A program made the translations under genes and the position numbers. From an uncultured Christensenellaceae bacterium (lineage in GTDB: Bacteria > Bacillota > Clostridia > Christensenellales > UBA3700): a stretch of DNA of 64,000 nucleotides. Positions 34,058-43,359 of this stretch are shown here, piece after piece (position 1 is the stretch's first letter; the number at the start of each line of letters is the position of its first letter). The stretch spans positions 66,158 to 130,157 of the forward strand of contig CALWRH010000006.1 in the NCBI GenBank assembly GCA_944383895.1. Reading direction: 5' to 3'. A model generated the notes under the pieces. That model did no database searches, had not been told where the DNA came from, and saw only the letters and a list, made by a program, of their open reading frames with translations.

Positions 34058-35716
34058 TCAGCCTCTTTTTATAAGTATATATTCGGTCGTAAACTCGTTG
34101 TCTTCATTATATCCCGTTACCATTACAAGACATCTGCCTCCGCTGACAACGTAAGGATATACGTTTACTCCCGTAAGAGCGGGATCCACCTCAAGGAGTT
34201 CGCTGCCCGAAACGAGATCGTAAATATAATGTTTTCCGTCTTCTCTGACGAGCAGACAACCGTCGCATACAGACTCCGCGTTTCCGACCTCGGCGATCTT
34301 CTCGCTCACGCCCGTTTCTCTGTCGTAAGAATACAGACATGTCGTTTCTTCGGACAACTCTTTATTCCACTCAGTCTTTTCGTAATAAAGATATTCCGAC
34401 GAATATCCGAGATATACGAACCTGTCCGCGCCGAGCTCTGCAAGCGACGCTATCTTTTCTCCGTCAGAATCATACACAACGCTGCCGTCCGTTTCCGCAA
34501 ACAGATCTGCAACGGCAAGATATGTCGCGTTTATGTCCGCTTTGGCGACAGGTTCGTCGAAAATCAGCTTGCCTTTTTTATAAAACTGTATTCTCGTATC
34601 GCTCGCGAACCCTACGTATTCGCCTGCAATGACATAACTGTTTGCACCGGGAAGCAGCTGCTGTATATCGAGGATAACGTCAAGCTCTTCGTCAAAAGCC
34701 TGAATAACCTCGGTCCCCGCGGTCTTATCTCCGTTTATCTTGCGGGGCAGACATATGGTCACACCTGATTTTTTTTCGTAATACGCCTCTGAAACGAGAT
34801 ATCCGAAACCGCTCTTTTCTTCTGTCTTCCCTTTGGCAATATCGTAAACGTAAGTCTTTACGCCGTATGTATTAATGCCCTCGTAATAATCGTAATCCTT
34901 TTCATTGTAAAGAGGTTTGCCCGTTATGGTCTGTACCGCTATTTTGTCTTCGGGCAGAACGAAAAGCGTGACCTCGGTCTGAGGAGAAGGTTCAGTACCC
35001 GTAATACTTCTGACGCTTACGCTTTTGCCTGACGTATAACTGCCTTTGTCGAACACGATAAATGCGCTGGCGTCATCATAAAAATAGACGTTGTAATTTT
35101 CGAGAGAAACCGTTTCGCTTTCGCTGAAAGGCGTATAAATAGAGTAATTGTCTGTCCTTAGCGCGTAAGACCCGCCCTCTTTTGCGATCCTCTTGCCTCC
35201 GCCTATATCTATGCCGCTCTGAGAAACGCGGGCTGCGTTTACGACGTAACCGCCTTTGCTTTCGAGTATGATGCCGTCGGGGTCCACGTTGTCTTCAAGG
35301 ACTCCCGAAGAAGAGCCGAAAGTCACCGAATCGGGAACGCCGTCATCGAAATAAAGCACGAAATAAAGTCCGCCGAAAAGCTCTCCGTCGCTCGTCATCG
35401 CGATATAAGGGACGTCGGTGCCTTTATACACTGTTTCTCCCTTTGCGGTACTGTATACGGCATATTCGGTTACCCTGCCATCCGTACTGTCCTCAGTCTT
35501 CGAAAAGATCACGAGATCCTGTCCCTCGAAATATTTGTATATGCCGTATCCTTCGAGTTCGTCTATTTTTTCAGAAGTCGCCGCCGCAACGCCGACGTCA
35601 TCGGATCTCAGCTCGGACACCTCTATCCCTTTTTTCTCTTCACATGCCGTGACCGTCAGGCATAATATGCATAATATCAACACGGATACGATAATTATTA
35701 TTTTTCTTCCGTTCAT
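34058..35716 (-). CDS. Lipoprotein of unknown function
   Basis: 552 aa. Signal peptide MNGRKIIIIVSVLILCILCL followed by lipobox TVTAC; the mature protein starts at Cys25. GGAGAG precedes the ATG. The rest is soluble and beta-rich, with short repeated strands ending in aromatic residues (e.g. FVYLGYSSEYLYYEKTEW, LYSYDRETG, HYIYDLVSGSELLEV), which resembles the blades of a beta-propeller. This is an impression from spacing, not a family match. It is anchored outside the membrane. It ends close to a terminator and is not obviously in an operon. Confidence 0.7.
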   Translation of the reverse strand: MNGRKIIIIVSVLILCILCLTVTACEEKKGIEVSELRSDDVGVAAATSEKIDELEGYGIYKYFEGQDLVIFSKTEDSTDGRVTEYAVYSTAKGETVYKGTDVPYIAMTSDGELFGGLYFVLYFDDGVPDSVTFGSSSGVLEDNVDPDGIILESKGGYVVNAARVSQSGIDIGGGKRIAKEGGSYALRTDNYSIYTPFSESETVSLENYNVYFYDDASAFIVFDKGSYTSGKSVSVRSITGTEPSPQTEVTLFVLPEDKIAVQTITGKPLYNEKDYDYYEGINTYGVKTYVYDIAKGKTEEKSGFGYLVSEAYYEKKSGVTICLPRKINGDKTAGTEVIQAFDEELDVILDIQQLLPGANSYVIAGEYVGFASDTRIQFYKKGKLIFDEPVAKADINATYLAVADLFAETDGSVVYDSDGEKIASLAELGADRFVYLGYSSEYLYYEKTEWNKELSEETTCLYSYDRETGVSEKIAEVGNAESVCDGCLLVREDGKHYIYDLVSGSELLEVDPALTGVNVYPYVVSGGRCLVMVTGYNEDNEFTTEYILIKRG

Positions 35717-35893
35717 CTTTCTCTCCTTCTTCCTTATAAGATCCGCCTGCTTTGCAGAGCGGATCTGTTCGCGTTATCTGTGTTGACCGACCGTATTCCT
35801 CGTTTTCGGAAACCGTCGACGTTTCGTACGCGGCTTAGTAAATAAAAACGCGACTGCATCCGCTGCCCGCATGGACACAACCGCGTATTTCAC

Positions 35894-36577
35894 TCAGGAT
35901 ATTCTCGAGCTGAGCGCGCCTATATCGCTTATGTTTCCTCCGACGATAAGTTTGCTTCCCTCTGAAAGCACTGTCGCGCCGTAAGGATTCGCGTTGACCT
36001 GTCCGTCCTTGCTTATCACGATAAGTACGTTGACAGCGTATCTGTTGCGTATATCGAGATCTATAAGAGCTTTGCCTATCCAATCTTTCGGCACGGCTAT
36101 CTCGGCTAAGCTGTAACCTCCCGCAAGCTCGATAAGATCGTTGATCTTCGGATGAGTCAGCAGTCGCGCCGTCTTGATCGCGGTATCCGCCTCGGGTATC
36201 ACGACGTAATCGACTCCGATTTTTTTGAGCACCTTGGCGTGCTTGCTGTTCTGCGCCTTTGCGACAATATAATTGACGCCCATTTCCTTGCAGATGAGCG
36301 CGGTTATTATCGACGCCTGGATATTGTCGCCTATCGCTATGATGACTGCGTCGAAATCCGTAATGCCTATCGACTTGAGATTGCTCTCCTCTGCTACATT
36401 GGTAGTTACCGTATGAGTTGCGAAATCCGCTACTTCGTATGTCTTTTCTTCGTTTTCGTCTACCGCGAGAACTTCGCAGCCGTAACTGTAAAGTGCCTTG
36501 GTCACCTCTGTGCCGAATCTGCCGAGTCCGAGCACCGCGACCTGTTTCATATTGGATTTGGGTAAATTGTTATCCAT
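35894..36577 (-). CDS. ktrA: Potassium uptake regulatory subunit KtrA (TrkA family)
   Basis: 227 aa; CAGGAGGAAG precedes the ATG. The N-terminal RCK/TrkA-N domain has the nucleotide loop AVLGLGRFGTEV near residues 14-25, with an acidic residue at the end of the second strand (LAVDENEEK). The C-terminal TrkA-C domain (LAEIAVPKDWIGKALIDLDI onwards) binds regulatory ligands, in Firmicutes often c-di-AMP. KtrA forms a ring on the cytoplasmic side of KtrB and gates it. It lies 12 bases downstream of ktrB on the same strand. Confidence 0.92.
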   Translation of the reverse strand: MDNNLPKSNMKQVAVLGLGRFGTEVTKALYSYGCEVLAVDENEEKTYEVADFATHTVTTNVAEESNLKSIGITDFDAVIIAIGDNIQASIITALICKEMGVNYIVAKAQNSKHAKVLKKIGVDYVVIPEADTAIKTARLLTHPKINDLIELAGGYSLAEIAVPKDWIGKALIDLDIRNRYAVNVLIVISKDGQVNANPYGATVLSEGSKLIVGGNISDIGALSSRIS

Positions 36578-36589
36578 ACTTCCTCCTGA

Positions 36590-37951
36590 TTACAAAATGA
36601 TTCCCGCTTCGGGATATTTGACGTGGGCCTGAGCTCTCGTGCTTGACGCGAACGCCATGAAGAAACCGAAAGAACCTATTCTGCCCATATACATATTCAG
36701 CGACAAAATGAGCTTTGCGCCGGTATTGAGAGAAGAGGTTATTCCTTCAGATAGACCGACGGTAGCGTATGCGCTGACCTGTTCAAACAACAATTGAGAA
36801 GACGAAAATCTGCCCTGCATGCAGATCTCGAGCCCCATAAGACTTATCACCGCGACAGACAGCGCGAGAGTGAGGATGGTTGCCGCCTTCGCAAGCGTTT
36901 CTCTGCCTATGCTGTGCATGTCTATAATGACTTCTTTTTTCTGACGTATCGTAGCGTAAACGGTAGCGAGCAATACGAACAGCGTAGTCGTTTTTATACC
37001 GCCTCCCGTACCGCCGGGGCAAGCACCGACAAACATCAGTACTATCGTAACGGATTTTGAAAAATCAGTCATTGCTCCCTGATCGATTGCCGCAAATCCC
37101 GCAGTCCTTGCCGTTACGGATTGGAAAAACGCGTTGACGAGTTTGTCGCCGAAATTCATTTTGCCGAGCGTCGCGGGATTGGAATATTCCGCCGCAAGAA
37201 AACACACTGTTCCCACCAATATCAAAGCGAGCGTAACGGGGAGAACTACCTTGGTATGCAGCTTGAGCTTTCTCCAGCTGCCCGCGCGGAAAATGTCGCT
37301 GACGACCATAAATCCGATACCGCCTATAATGATAAGCAAAGCTATGACGATAAGGATATAAGGATCGGAATATAATCTCTGCAAAGAAGAATTGCCGCTT
37401 ACGATATCGAAACCTGCATTACAGAACGCGGTTATACTGTGAAAAAGTCCGTACCATAGCGACGTGCCGAAATCGTAATAACGCGAAAAACCTATTGCAA
37501 GCAATACCGTACCCGTAAGCTCTGCCCCGACTGTAAGCTTTATCACGTCGAGCGTGAGCCTTTTGAGGTCTGCCATACCCGGCTGAGAAAGATCCTCTCT
37601 CATGCTGAGTCTTTTTCTCAAAGAGATCTTGTGTCTGATGAGTATATAAACAGTGCTCGTAAGAGTCATGAAACCCAGACCCCCGAGCTGAACGAGCAGC
37701 AAAACCACTATCTGTCCGAATACGGTAAACTCGTCGTGCAGACTCGCTACCGACAGCCCCGTAACGCATGTGGCGCTCGTCGCGGTAAACAATGCGTCGA
37801 TAAAAGACAAAGACCCCGGTTTTTTTATGGCAAAAGGCATAAGCAGCAATACCGTGCCCACCATTATTATTACGAAGAAGCTCAGCATTACGAGCCTTAT
37901 CGGAGTAAATACTCTGTCTTTTACGTTTTTTACAAACCTTTTTGTATCCAT
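36590..37951 (-). CDS. ktrB: Potassium transporter KtrB (TrkH family)
   Basis: 453 aa from the ATG at 37951. A GTG 14 codons upstream is also in frame but has no Shine-Dalgarno; the ATG follows GAAAGG. Four pore-loop repeats are visible through their filter glycines: TATCVTGLS, TAFCNAGFD, TARTAGFAA and SAYATVGLS. A conserved loop GACPGGTGGGIKT follows the third repeat. KtrB moves K+ (with Na+) across the membrane together with KtrA. First gene of the ktrBA pair. Confidence 0.93.
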   Translation of the reverse strand: MDTKRFVKNVKDRVFTPIRLVMLSFFVIIMVGTVLLLMPFAIKKPGSLSFIDALFTATSATCVTGLSVASLHDEFTVFGQIVVLLLVQLGGLGFMTLTSTVYILIRHKISLRKRLSMREDLSQPGMADLKRLTLDVIKLTVGAELTGTVLLAIGFSRYYDFGTSLWYGLFHSITAFCNAGFDIVSGNSSLQRLYSDPYILIVIALLIIIGGIGFMVVSDIFRAGSWRKLKLHTKVVLPVTLALILVGTVCFLAAEYSNPATLGKMNFGDKLVNAFFQSVTARTAGFAAIDQGAMTDFSKSVTIVLMFVGACPGGTGGGIKTTTLFVLLATVYATIRQKKEVIIDMHSIGRETLAKAATILTLALSVAVISLMGLEICMQGRFSSSQLLFEQVSAYATVGLSEGITSSLNTGAKLILSLNMYMGRIGSFGFFMAFASSTRAQAHVKYPEAGIIL

Positions 37952-38265
37952 AACCTTTCGGCAGGACGCCGAAAAACTCTCCTTTTCGCGCACTCACGCG
38001 CAAACCGTTTTATATTATTATACTATAATTTCAGCGCTTTGCAAACTTTTTTTGTCTTACGCTGCACGTGAGCCTGTTTTCAACAAAAACATTTACGATA
38101 AAACTCACACCGTTTTTCGCGACACGTATCGGCTTTTTGCGGGTATTTTGCATTTTATCGCATGTCCTGCGCGCTGGTTTGCTAAGACGTCTTTTATCCG
38201 CGTTTTCGGACATGTTGATCTCCCTCGCAAGGAATTATATCGCTTTTATTACTAATAATATCATT

Positions 38266-39636
38266 ATGAAAAAGTTGTCTTTGTTAATGTTGACCGCATT
38301 TCTTTTTGTCTGCCTTTCGATAATTCTCGCATCATGCTCTTCTTACGACAAGACGTTCAGCGAAATATCCTCCCGCTACGCCGATCTCGCAAAGGATGCC
38401 GAATTTTCAGAAAAACGCGGCGACGGCAACGGCGAAACAGTGATCGATTTCGGCAAAACCGTCACCTTAAACAGACTTGTGCTGAGAGAAAAAACCGACT
38501 CGGTAAATTCCTTCACTCTGCGTCTTCCTTCTTCCCCCTCTCCTTTCTACGGCAACGACTATATCGGCAAATACCGATATTGCACTTTCCCGACGGTAAC
38601 CACCGACAAGATCGTATTATCCATACGTTCCTCGTCTTCGTGGTCGCTGGACGATGCGGAGGCGTATTATATTCCGTTGTCCGACATACCTTTCGACGTA
38701 ACGGCTTACATCACCGCAAAAGCAGCCTACTCTCTTCCTGAAACCGCAGACGCTCCCGCGGACACCTTCAATCTTTTTTATTCTGTCTATCTCGACAAAA
38801 ACGGCGATATCAGACTGCCCGACTACTTCATTGACGGCTCCCGTATAGAAGGAGAAACTGTCCTTTCGACAGGCATATCCAACATACGCGCAGCGTATCC
38901 GAAAGCTAAAATAGTCGCTACAGTACTCGGTGACAAAGAATTCGACGGCGACGGACTAACTCTGCAACAGCGTTATTCTTCCGCTTTCGGAAACGGCGAC
39001 AGACTGTCGTCTTCTCTGCTCTCTCTCGTCGATACCTACGGCCTTGACGGTATTTCTTTCGACTACGAATATCCCGTATCGGAAAAAGATTATTCCCTGT
39101 TTGCGGATTTCTGCACTTCTTTCAGAAAAAAACTCCCGCGTGAAAAACTTCTTTCGTCTGCCGTAAGCGCATGGTGCATTGACGACAAACGCATGTCCGT
39201 AAGCTCTCTTGCCTGCTTTGACCGCGTGATCCTGATGGCGTACGACAGCCCAGACAAAAACGGATGTCACTCGACATTTTACACCGTGTACTCTCAGCTC
39301 AGACGACTTAAAGAGAAAGGTCTGCCCCTGCACAAAATCCAACTCGGACTGCCTCTCTATTCAAAACCGGTCGACGGATCGACACATTGGATATCCTATT
39401 CGGACTATGCGGACGGTCTTTCTATCTTTTCCAATTCTGCCTATGCCGACTGCGACGGAGAGAAAAAACTCTGCTACTTCAACGGCAGACAGCTGATCGC
39501 GGACAAGACGGCGCTCGCTCTCGATCTCCGCATGGCTGGGGTTGCGGTATGGCATTATTCTCTCGACAGCTCCGACCCCGCGCTTTCGCTGCTGAATACG
39601 ATTTACCGCACGGTACACCCTCGCTCTTTGAAATAA
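38266..39636 (+). CDS. GH18-like (chitinase-fold) lipoprotein
   Basis: 456 aa from the ATG at 38266. That start gives a clean lipoprotein signal (MKKLSLLMLTAFLFVC...) with lipobox LASC, Cys near residue 24; longer in-frame starts would bury it. The C-terminal ~260 residues form a GH18 barrel with DGISFDYEYP near residue 260. The usual DxxDxDxE motif has Ser at the second Asp, while the last Asp and the catalytic Glu are kept. Later barrel strands are visible in RVILMAYDSPD and IQLGLPLYSKP. The N-terminal ~180 residues are beta-rich and unassigned. Family members cut chitin-like or peptidoglycan-related N-acetylglucosamine polymers; spore-associated YaaH-type proteins are close alternatives. 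Confidence 0.82.
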   Translation: MKKLSLLMLTAFLFVCLSIILASCSSYDKTFSEISSRYADLAKDAEFSEKRGDGNGETVIDFGKTVTLNRLVLREKTDSVNSFTLRLPSSPSPFYGNDYIGKYRYCTFPTVTTDKIVLSIRSSSSWSLDDAEAYYIPLSDIPFDVTAYITAKAAYSLPETADAPADTFNLFYSVYLDKNGDIRLPDYFIDGSRIEGETVLSTGISNIRAAYPKAKIVATVLGDKEFDGDGLTLQQRYSSAFGNGDRLSSSLLSLVDTYGLDGISFDYEYPVSEKDYSLFADFCTSFRKKLPREKLLSSAVSAWCIDDKRMSVSSLACFDRVILMAYDSPDKNGCHSTFYTVYSQLRRLKEKGLPLHKIQLGLPLYSKPVDGSTHWISYSDYADGLSIFSNSAYADCDGEKKLCYFNGRQLIADKTALALDLRMAGVAVWHYSLDSSDPALSLLNTIYRTVHPRSLK

Positions 39637-39668
39637 AAAGACGGGCACTCATTGCCGTCTTTCTTTTT
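39637..39668 (+). terminator. Terminator of the GH18-like gene
   Basis: AAAGACGG / CCGTCTTT stem followed by CTTTTTTC, starting at the stop codon. Confidence 0.8.
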
Positions 39669-39705
39669 TCTTTCTGCGTTTTGCTTTCTGCCTTTCCGAT
39701 CTGTT

Positions 39706-41202
39706 TTATTCCGCTGCCGCGACTTTGCAAGCACTTTCAGCAGGCGCGGTTTGGGTTGCTTCCCCCGCATCCGTTCCGTCCGTATCTGGTACAGGCGTTA
39801 TCTTGCCGTCGTTGGGCACGCCTTTCTTTTCGTATACGAGTTTTATCGGATTGTCGGATCCCGACCTCATCGCCTTTTTTATGACCTTGTGCATTATCAC
39901 GAAATACGCTATGAGGAGGAAGACGTCTGCTCCCACCCATGCCGACGGACTCGAGAAACATATACCCGTAAATCCGAACCATTTGGCAAGAAATATCGAC
40001 GCAAGCGATCTCATAAGAAGTTCTGTCGCTCCCGCGATCATCGTAAGCGCGCTTCTGCCTATACCCTGCAATGCGTTACGGTAAACGAATATCGCCGCAA
40101 GCGCGATATAGAAGACTCCCTGCCATAACAAGAATTCTTTGCTGAGAGATATTATCTCGTCAGACGCATCCTTGACAAACAGTACCGTCAGCGGTTTTGC
40201 GCATAATATCAAGAAAGCGCAGCTCGCAAGCGAACATACAACTCCCATTATCATGCTCTGCGTAACTCCCTGACGTATTCTCCTGAACTGACCCGCTCCG
40301 TAGTTCTGCCCGCAGTAAGTAGCCACCGCCGTACCGAGAGCCGCAAGGCTCTGCTGAGCGAGGTTATCCACTTTTGACGCTGCGGTATACGCCGTAACTA
40401 TCTGAGTACCGAGCTTGTTGAGCGCGGTCTGCTGTACCATCATGCCGATAGCGGTTATCGAATACTGCAAAGCCATAGGCACGCCGATAGCGAGATGCTG
40501 CAGATAAAAAAGCGGTTTGTTGACCAGATGTCTGAGCTTTATTCTGCATACAGGAAAACGCACGAACATGTAGATAAAACAGCCCACTGCCGAAAGAGCC
40601 TGCGAAAGCACGGTCGCCCAGCCCGCTCCCGCAACTCCGCTGTGGAATACGAGGATGAACAAAAAGTCGAATCCTATGTTGAGCAGCGCAGCGATTATGA
40701 GGAATACGAGAGGAGTCTTGCTGTCGCCCAGCGCACGTAGCACAGACGACGCGAGGTTGTAAAAGACGGACGCCGCCAATCCCCAATATATCGTCACTAT
40801 GTAGTCGTATGAAAACTGAATAATGTCATCGGGCGTCTGCATCAGCTTAAGCAGCGGCATAGTCGTATATACGCTGACGAAAGTCAGCACGACGGAAAGC
40901 ACTACCGAAAGCGCGAGAGAACTCGCTATGCTCCTTTTTATGCCTTCTTCGTTCTGCGCTCCGTAAAGCTGACTCGTCTTTACCGCAAAGCCCGCGGTAA
41001 GCCCCTGAACAAAACCTATTATGAGAAAAGAAATAGCTCCCGTCGCGCCTACTCCTGCAAGAGCGGCGTCGGAAATAGTCTGCCCGACAATGATGGCGTC
41101 GATCATACTGTAAAGTTGCTGAAACACATTACCTATAAATATCGGCAGCGTAAAAAACAGAATACTCTTGAACGGTTTGCCTACCGTCAGATCCTTTGTC
41201 AT
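39706..41202 (-). CDS. MATE-family efflux transporter (second copy)
   Basis: 498 aa, about 12 membrane segments. It begins MTKDLTVGKPFKSILFFTLP and has the MATE patterns QQLYSMIDAIIVGQ and ALLNIGFDFLFILVFHSG in the two halves. It is only distantly related to the MATE protein at 8.9 kb. A ~50-residue hydrophilic C-terminal tail rich in Thr/Ala/Glu follows the last helix. There is no adjacent regulator and the substrate is unknown. It is preceded by a terminator, so it is probably transcribed alone. Confidence 0.9.
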   Translation of the reverse strand: MTKDLTVGKPFKSILFFTLPIFIGNVFQQLYSMIDAIIVGQTISDAALAGVGATGAISFLIIGFVQGLTAGFAVKTSQLYGAQNEEGIKRSIASSLALSVVLSVVLTFVSVYTTMPLLKLMQTPDDIIQFSYDYIVTIYWGLAASVFYNLASSVLRALGDSKTPLVFLIIAALLNIGFDFLFILVFHSGVAGAGWATVLSQALSAVGCFIYMFVRFPVCRIKLRHLVNKPLFYLQHLAIGVPMALQYSITAIGMMVQQTALNKLGTQIVTAYTAASKVDNLAQQSLAALGTAVATYCGQNYGAGQFRRIRQGVTQSMIMGVVCSLASCAFLILCAKPLTVLFVKDASDEIISLSKEFLLWQGVFYIALAAIFVYRNALQGIGRSALTMIAGATELLMRSLASIFLAKWFGFTGICFSSPSAWVGADVFLLIAYFVIMHKVIKKAMRSGSDNPIKLVYEKKGVPNDGKITPVPDTDGTDAGEATQTAPAESACKVAAAE

Positions 41203-41349
41203 AGAATAATACCCTCGGTAATTACTCCCACAATTTCGCCCCCGCGAAAATTCAAACCCTTATTTGCTTTCCCGCGACATTATATTACAATTGACAAAAA
41301 TCCGTATCTTTTTTTTAAGGGTTTTTATGTAAAATTTTTTTACTATAAA

Positions 41350-41378
41350 ACAAAACGGGCGTTATTGCCCGTTTTTTA
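41350..41378. terminator. Terminator downstream of the 41.4-42.7 kb gene pair
   Basis: AAAACGGGC-GTTATT-GCCCGTTTT with A/T flanks, 16 bases past the stop of the 41,395-42,081 gene. Confidence 0.88.
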
Positions 41379-41394
41379 GAAAAGAAGGCTAAAA

Positions 41395-42081
41395 TTAAAC
41401 CGTTTTGTCCATAAATTTTCCGCTATTTTCCGCGTCGTCGTCTTTATCTTCTCCCGCCTTGCGAAACGGCGTGTTTTCCAAAGCGATACGTCTGTTTTTC
41501 AATCCGTCCGCTAGCGTTATCGCTGCCGAAAGGATTATCGCCGCACCGACGATGATGCCGGCAATAGCGTTTGCCTCTTTATTGCTGCCTCCGTCCGCAA
41601 ACGACAGTATCGCCGCCTGCGTCAGAGCTATCGCGGCAAGCGCGCCCGTAAAATTTATCCTCTTCAAAGCTTTTACGAAACAGTTGCCCTTTTTCCTCTC
41701 TTTTACAATATCCGCAACAGCCGCGCCGAGATCGTAAAACGATACCGTAGCGATAGCTATTGCGGGGATCTTGCCGTAATAAAACGAAGACGGTGCGTAA
41801 AGTTGCCTGACGGCTCCCGCGCAATAAAGCAGAGCGGAGGCAAACAGCACCCCGGCGCACGCTAAGCACAGATAATATTTTTGTCCGCTGCCAGCGTATC
41901 TTTCCCCCTTGAAACACAGTACTTTGGCAATACCCGTGCCGCATGAATAAAAAGCGGATACGACAACGAAAACAGACGACGTCACCGCTCCCGCGATAAA
42001 TTTTACAATCACGGTCACCGCACAGAAAATAAGGGAGTAAATTTTCCCTGCAGCTTTGTCTTTTCTTCTTTCCGTTGCCAT
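41395..42081 (-). CDS. Multi-pass membrane protein of unknown function
   Basis: 228 aa from the ATG at 42081, chosen because AGGAG is correctly placed before it; a longer in-frame start lacks one. Six to seven membrane helices are visible (e.g. YSLIFCAVTVIVKFIAGAV, YYLCLACAGVLFASALLYCA, IIVGAAIILSAAITLADGL), with a basic N-terminus and a charged C-terminal tail. I recognise no family. It lies 40 bases downstream of the next gene on the same strand, and the two are probably co-transcribed divergently from a TetR regulator. Confidence 0.7.
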   Translation of the reverse strand: MATERRKDKAAGKIYSLIFCAVTVIVKFIAGAVTSSVFVVVSAFYSCGTGIAKVLCFKGERYAGSGQKYYLCLACAGVLFASALLYCAGAVRQLYAPSSFYYGKIPAIAIATVSFYDLGAAVADIVKERKKGNCFVKALKRINFTGALAAIALTQAAILSFADGGSNKEANAIAGIIVGAAIILSAAITLADGLKNRRIALENTPFRKAGEDKDDDAENSGKFMDKTV

Positions 42082-42121
42082 ATCCGTCTCCTGCCGCCTA
42101 ACGCGGCCTTGTCGGTCAGTT

Positions 42122-42658
42122 TCAGATCTCTCTGTTTTCAAGCAGATCGTTGCCTTGTTCGAGAACGTTTGCGAGTTTTTCTTCTCCGTTGTCTATCGCG
42201 GGAGTAACGTCTTTGGTTCTCTTGAGTACGATCTTTTTGTATATCGGATAAGTTATGCAGCAAAGCGCTATGCCGACTACGCCGAGCACAATGCCTGCAA
42301 CCATGTTTTTTACTGTTCCTGAGGCGTTCATGACTATACTCATGCCTCCTCCCAGAACAAGCGCGGATATAATACCGAAAATATACGCGAATATGCTTGC
42401 GCCGAGCGTTTTGCTCCTTTCGAGAGAATCGAGAGCCGCTCTCTCTTCTTCCGCTTTCTTCTCCAGCTTTATAAGCTCCTGCTTGTGCGGTATTTTGCGG
42501 TCGCGTCTTAAAGTTATGACGCAATTATCGCCAATGGCGGAGTTGACTTCGGTAGCCTCCCAGCCGAACGCCTCGTAGAGGTCCATAGTCTTTGCCCTTT
42601 CGTTGTTTTTAACCGTTTTTGTTTTGTATTCGTATGCCACGAAATTTTTGTCTTGCAT
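42122..42658 (-). CDS. Membrane protein with coiled coil, unknown function
   Basis: 178 aa from the ATG at 42658 (AAGGAGC upstream). The N-terminal ~60 residues contain a mixed segment (VAYEYKTKTVKNNERAKTMD). A charged helix (QELIKLEKKAEEERAALDSL) follows, with coiled-coil character. Then come two membrane helices (ASIFAYIFGIISALVLGGG and NMVAGIVLGVVGIALCCIT) and a hydrophilic C-terminus. No family recognised. It is the first gene of a pair divergent from tetR, with a palindromic site in the shared promoter region. Confidence 0.7.
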   Translation of the reverse strand: MQDKNFVAYEYKTKTVKNNERAKTMDLYEAFGWEATEVNSAIGDNCVITLRRDRKIPHKQELIKLEKKAEEERAALDSLERSKTLGASIFAYIFGIISALVLGGGMSIVMNASGTVKNMVAGIVLGVVGIALCCITYPIYKKIVLKRTKDVTPAIDNGEEKLANVLEQGNDLLENREI

Positions 42659-42750
42659 GATCCTGCTCCTTAATGTTATTCCCTCTCCGTAAAAGTCCGT
42701 CGACTTGACTTTCCGTTGAGACAAGTGTATTGTAGTATACGATAAATCGT

Positions 42751-42768
42751 TTTTCAAGCCGTTGAAAA
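42751..42768. promoter_or_regulatory. Candidate TetR operator
   Basis: TTTTCAA-GCCG-TTGAAAA, a perfect 7-bp inverted repeat between the divergent genes at 42658 (minus) and 42832 (plus). Position and symmetry fit a TetR-family site; no binding data. Confidence 0.55.
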
Positions 42769-42831
42769 CGCTTTGAAACACTGCCCCTTGCTATGTCAGC
42801 GGGTTTGAAACAAAACGGAGGTTTTTGTATC

Positions 42832-43359
42832 ATGCAATACACGAGCGGCGACTATTCGAGGCACTATATAACAGAGGCTCTTTTCCGACTTATGGAAGAT
42901 AATCCTTTCAATGAGATAACGATCTCCGACGTCGCTAAAAAGGCAGGAGTGGGCCGAGCTACGTTTTACAGATATTTCAATTCTAAAGAAGACGTCCTCA
43001 AATTCTTTTTCGACCGTACAAAGTCTGAATTCTCAAGCGAACAGATATACCGCCCCCGTTGCAAAGAAGATTATCTCGACGTTATCAAACGCGTCCTCAT
43101 ATATATCAAAAAGTACAAACAGCGTCTGCAGCTGCTCGCAAAAGCTCATCTCGAATACATATATCTCGATTACGTCGACCGCGCTCTGTCCGATCTTTTC
43201 AAAAACGAGATAGACGACGACAACCGCTACAAAGCTGCAGGCTACGCAGGCGCGATCTCAAATATAACTCTGCATTGGATAAAGTCGGATTGCAAAGACG
43301 ACGAAGAAACCGTCCTTCAGGCTTTTTCCTGCATCGCTCTCGGCGGTTTCGGGGACTGA
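42832..43359 (+). CDS. TetR-family transcriptional regulator
   Basis: 175 aa from the ATG at 42832 (GGAGG about 11 bases upstream); an ATG 13 codons earlier lacks a ribosome site. The N-terminal helix-turn-helix is clear: ITEALFRLMEDNPFNEITIS, DVAKKAGVGRATFYRYFNSK, EDVLKFFF. The C-terminal ligand domain is short and matches the TetR_C_8-like type found in Firmicutes regulators. The target is probably the divergent membrane-protein pair. The ligand is unknown. Confidence 0.9.
   Translation: MQYTSGDYSRHYITEALFRLMEDNPFNEITISDVAKKAGVGRATFYRYFNSKEDVLKFFFDRTKSEFSSEQIYRPRCKEDYLDVIKRVLIYIKKYKQRLQLLAKAHLEYIYLDYVDRALSDLFKNEIDDDNRYKAAGYAGAISNITLHWIKSDCKDDEETVLQAFSCIALGGFGD

Noticed and set aside
38068..38265. 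Longer start for the GH18-like protein
   Set aside because: It would place 66 residues before an excellent lipoprotein signal peptide.
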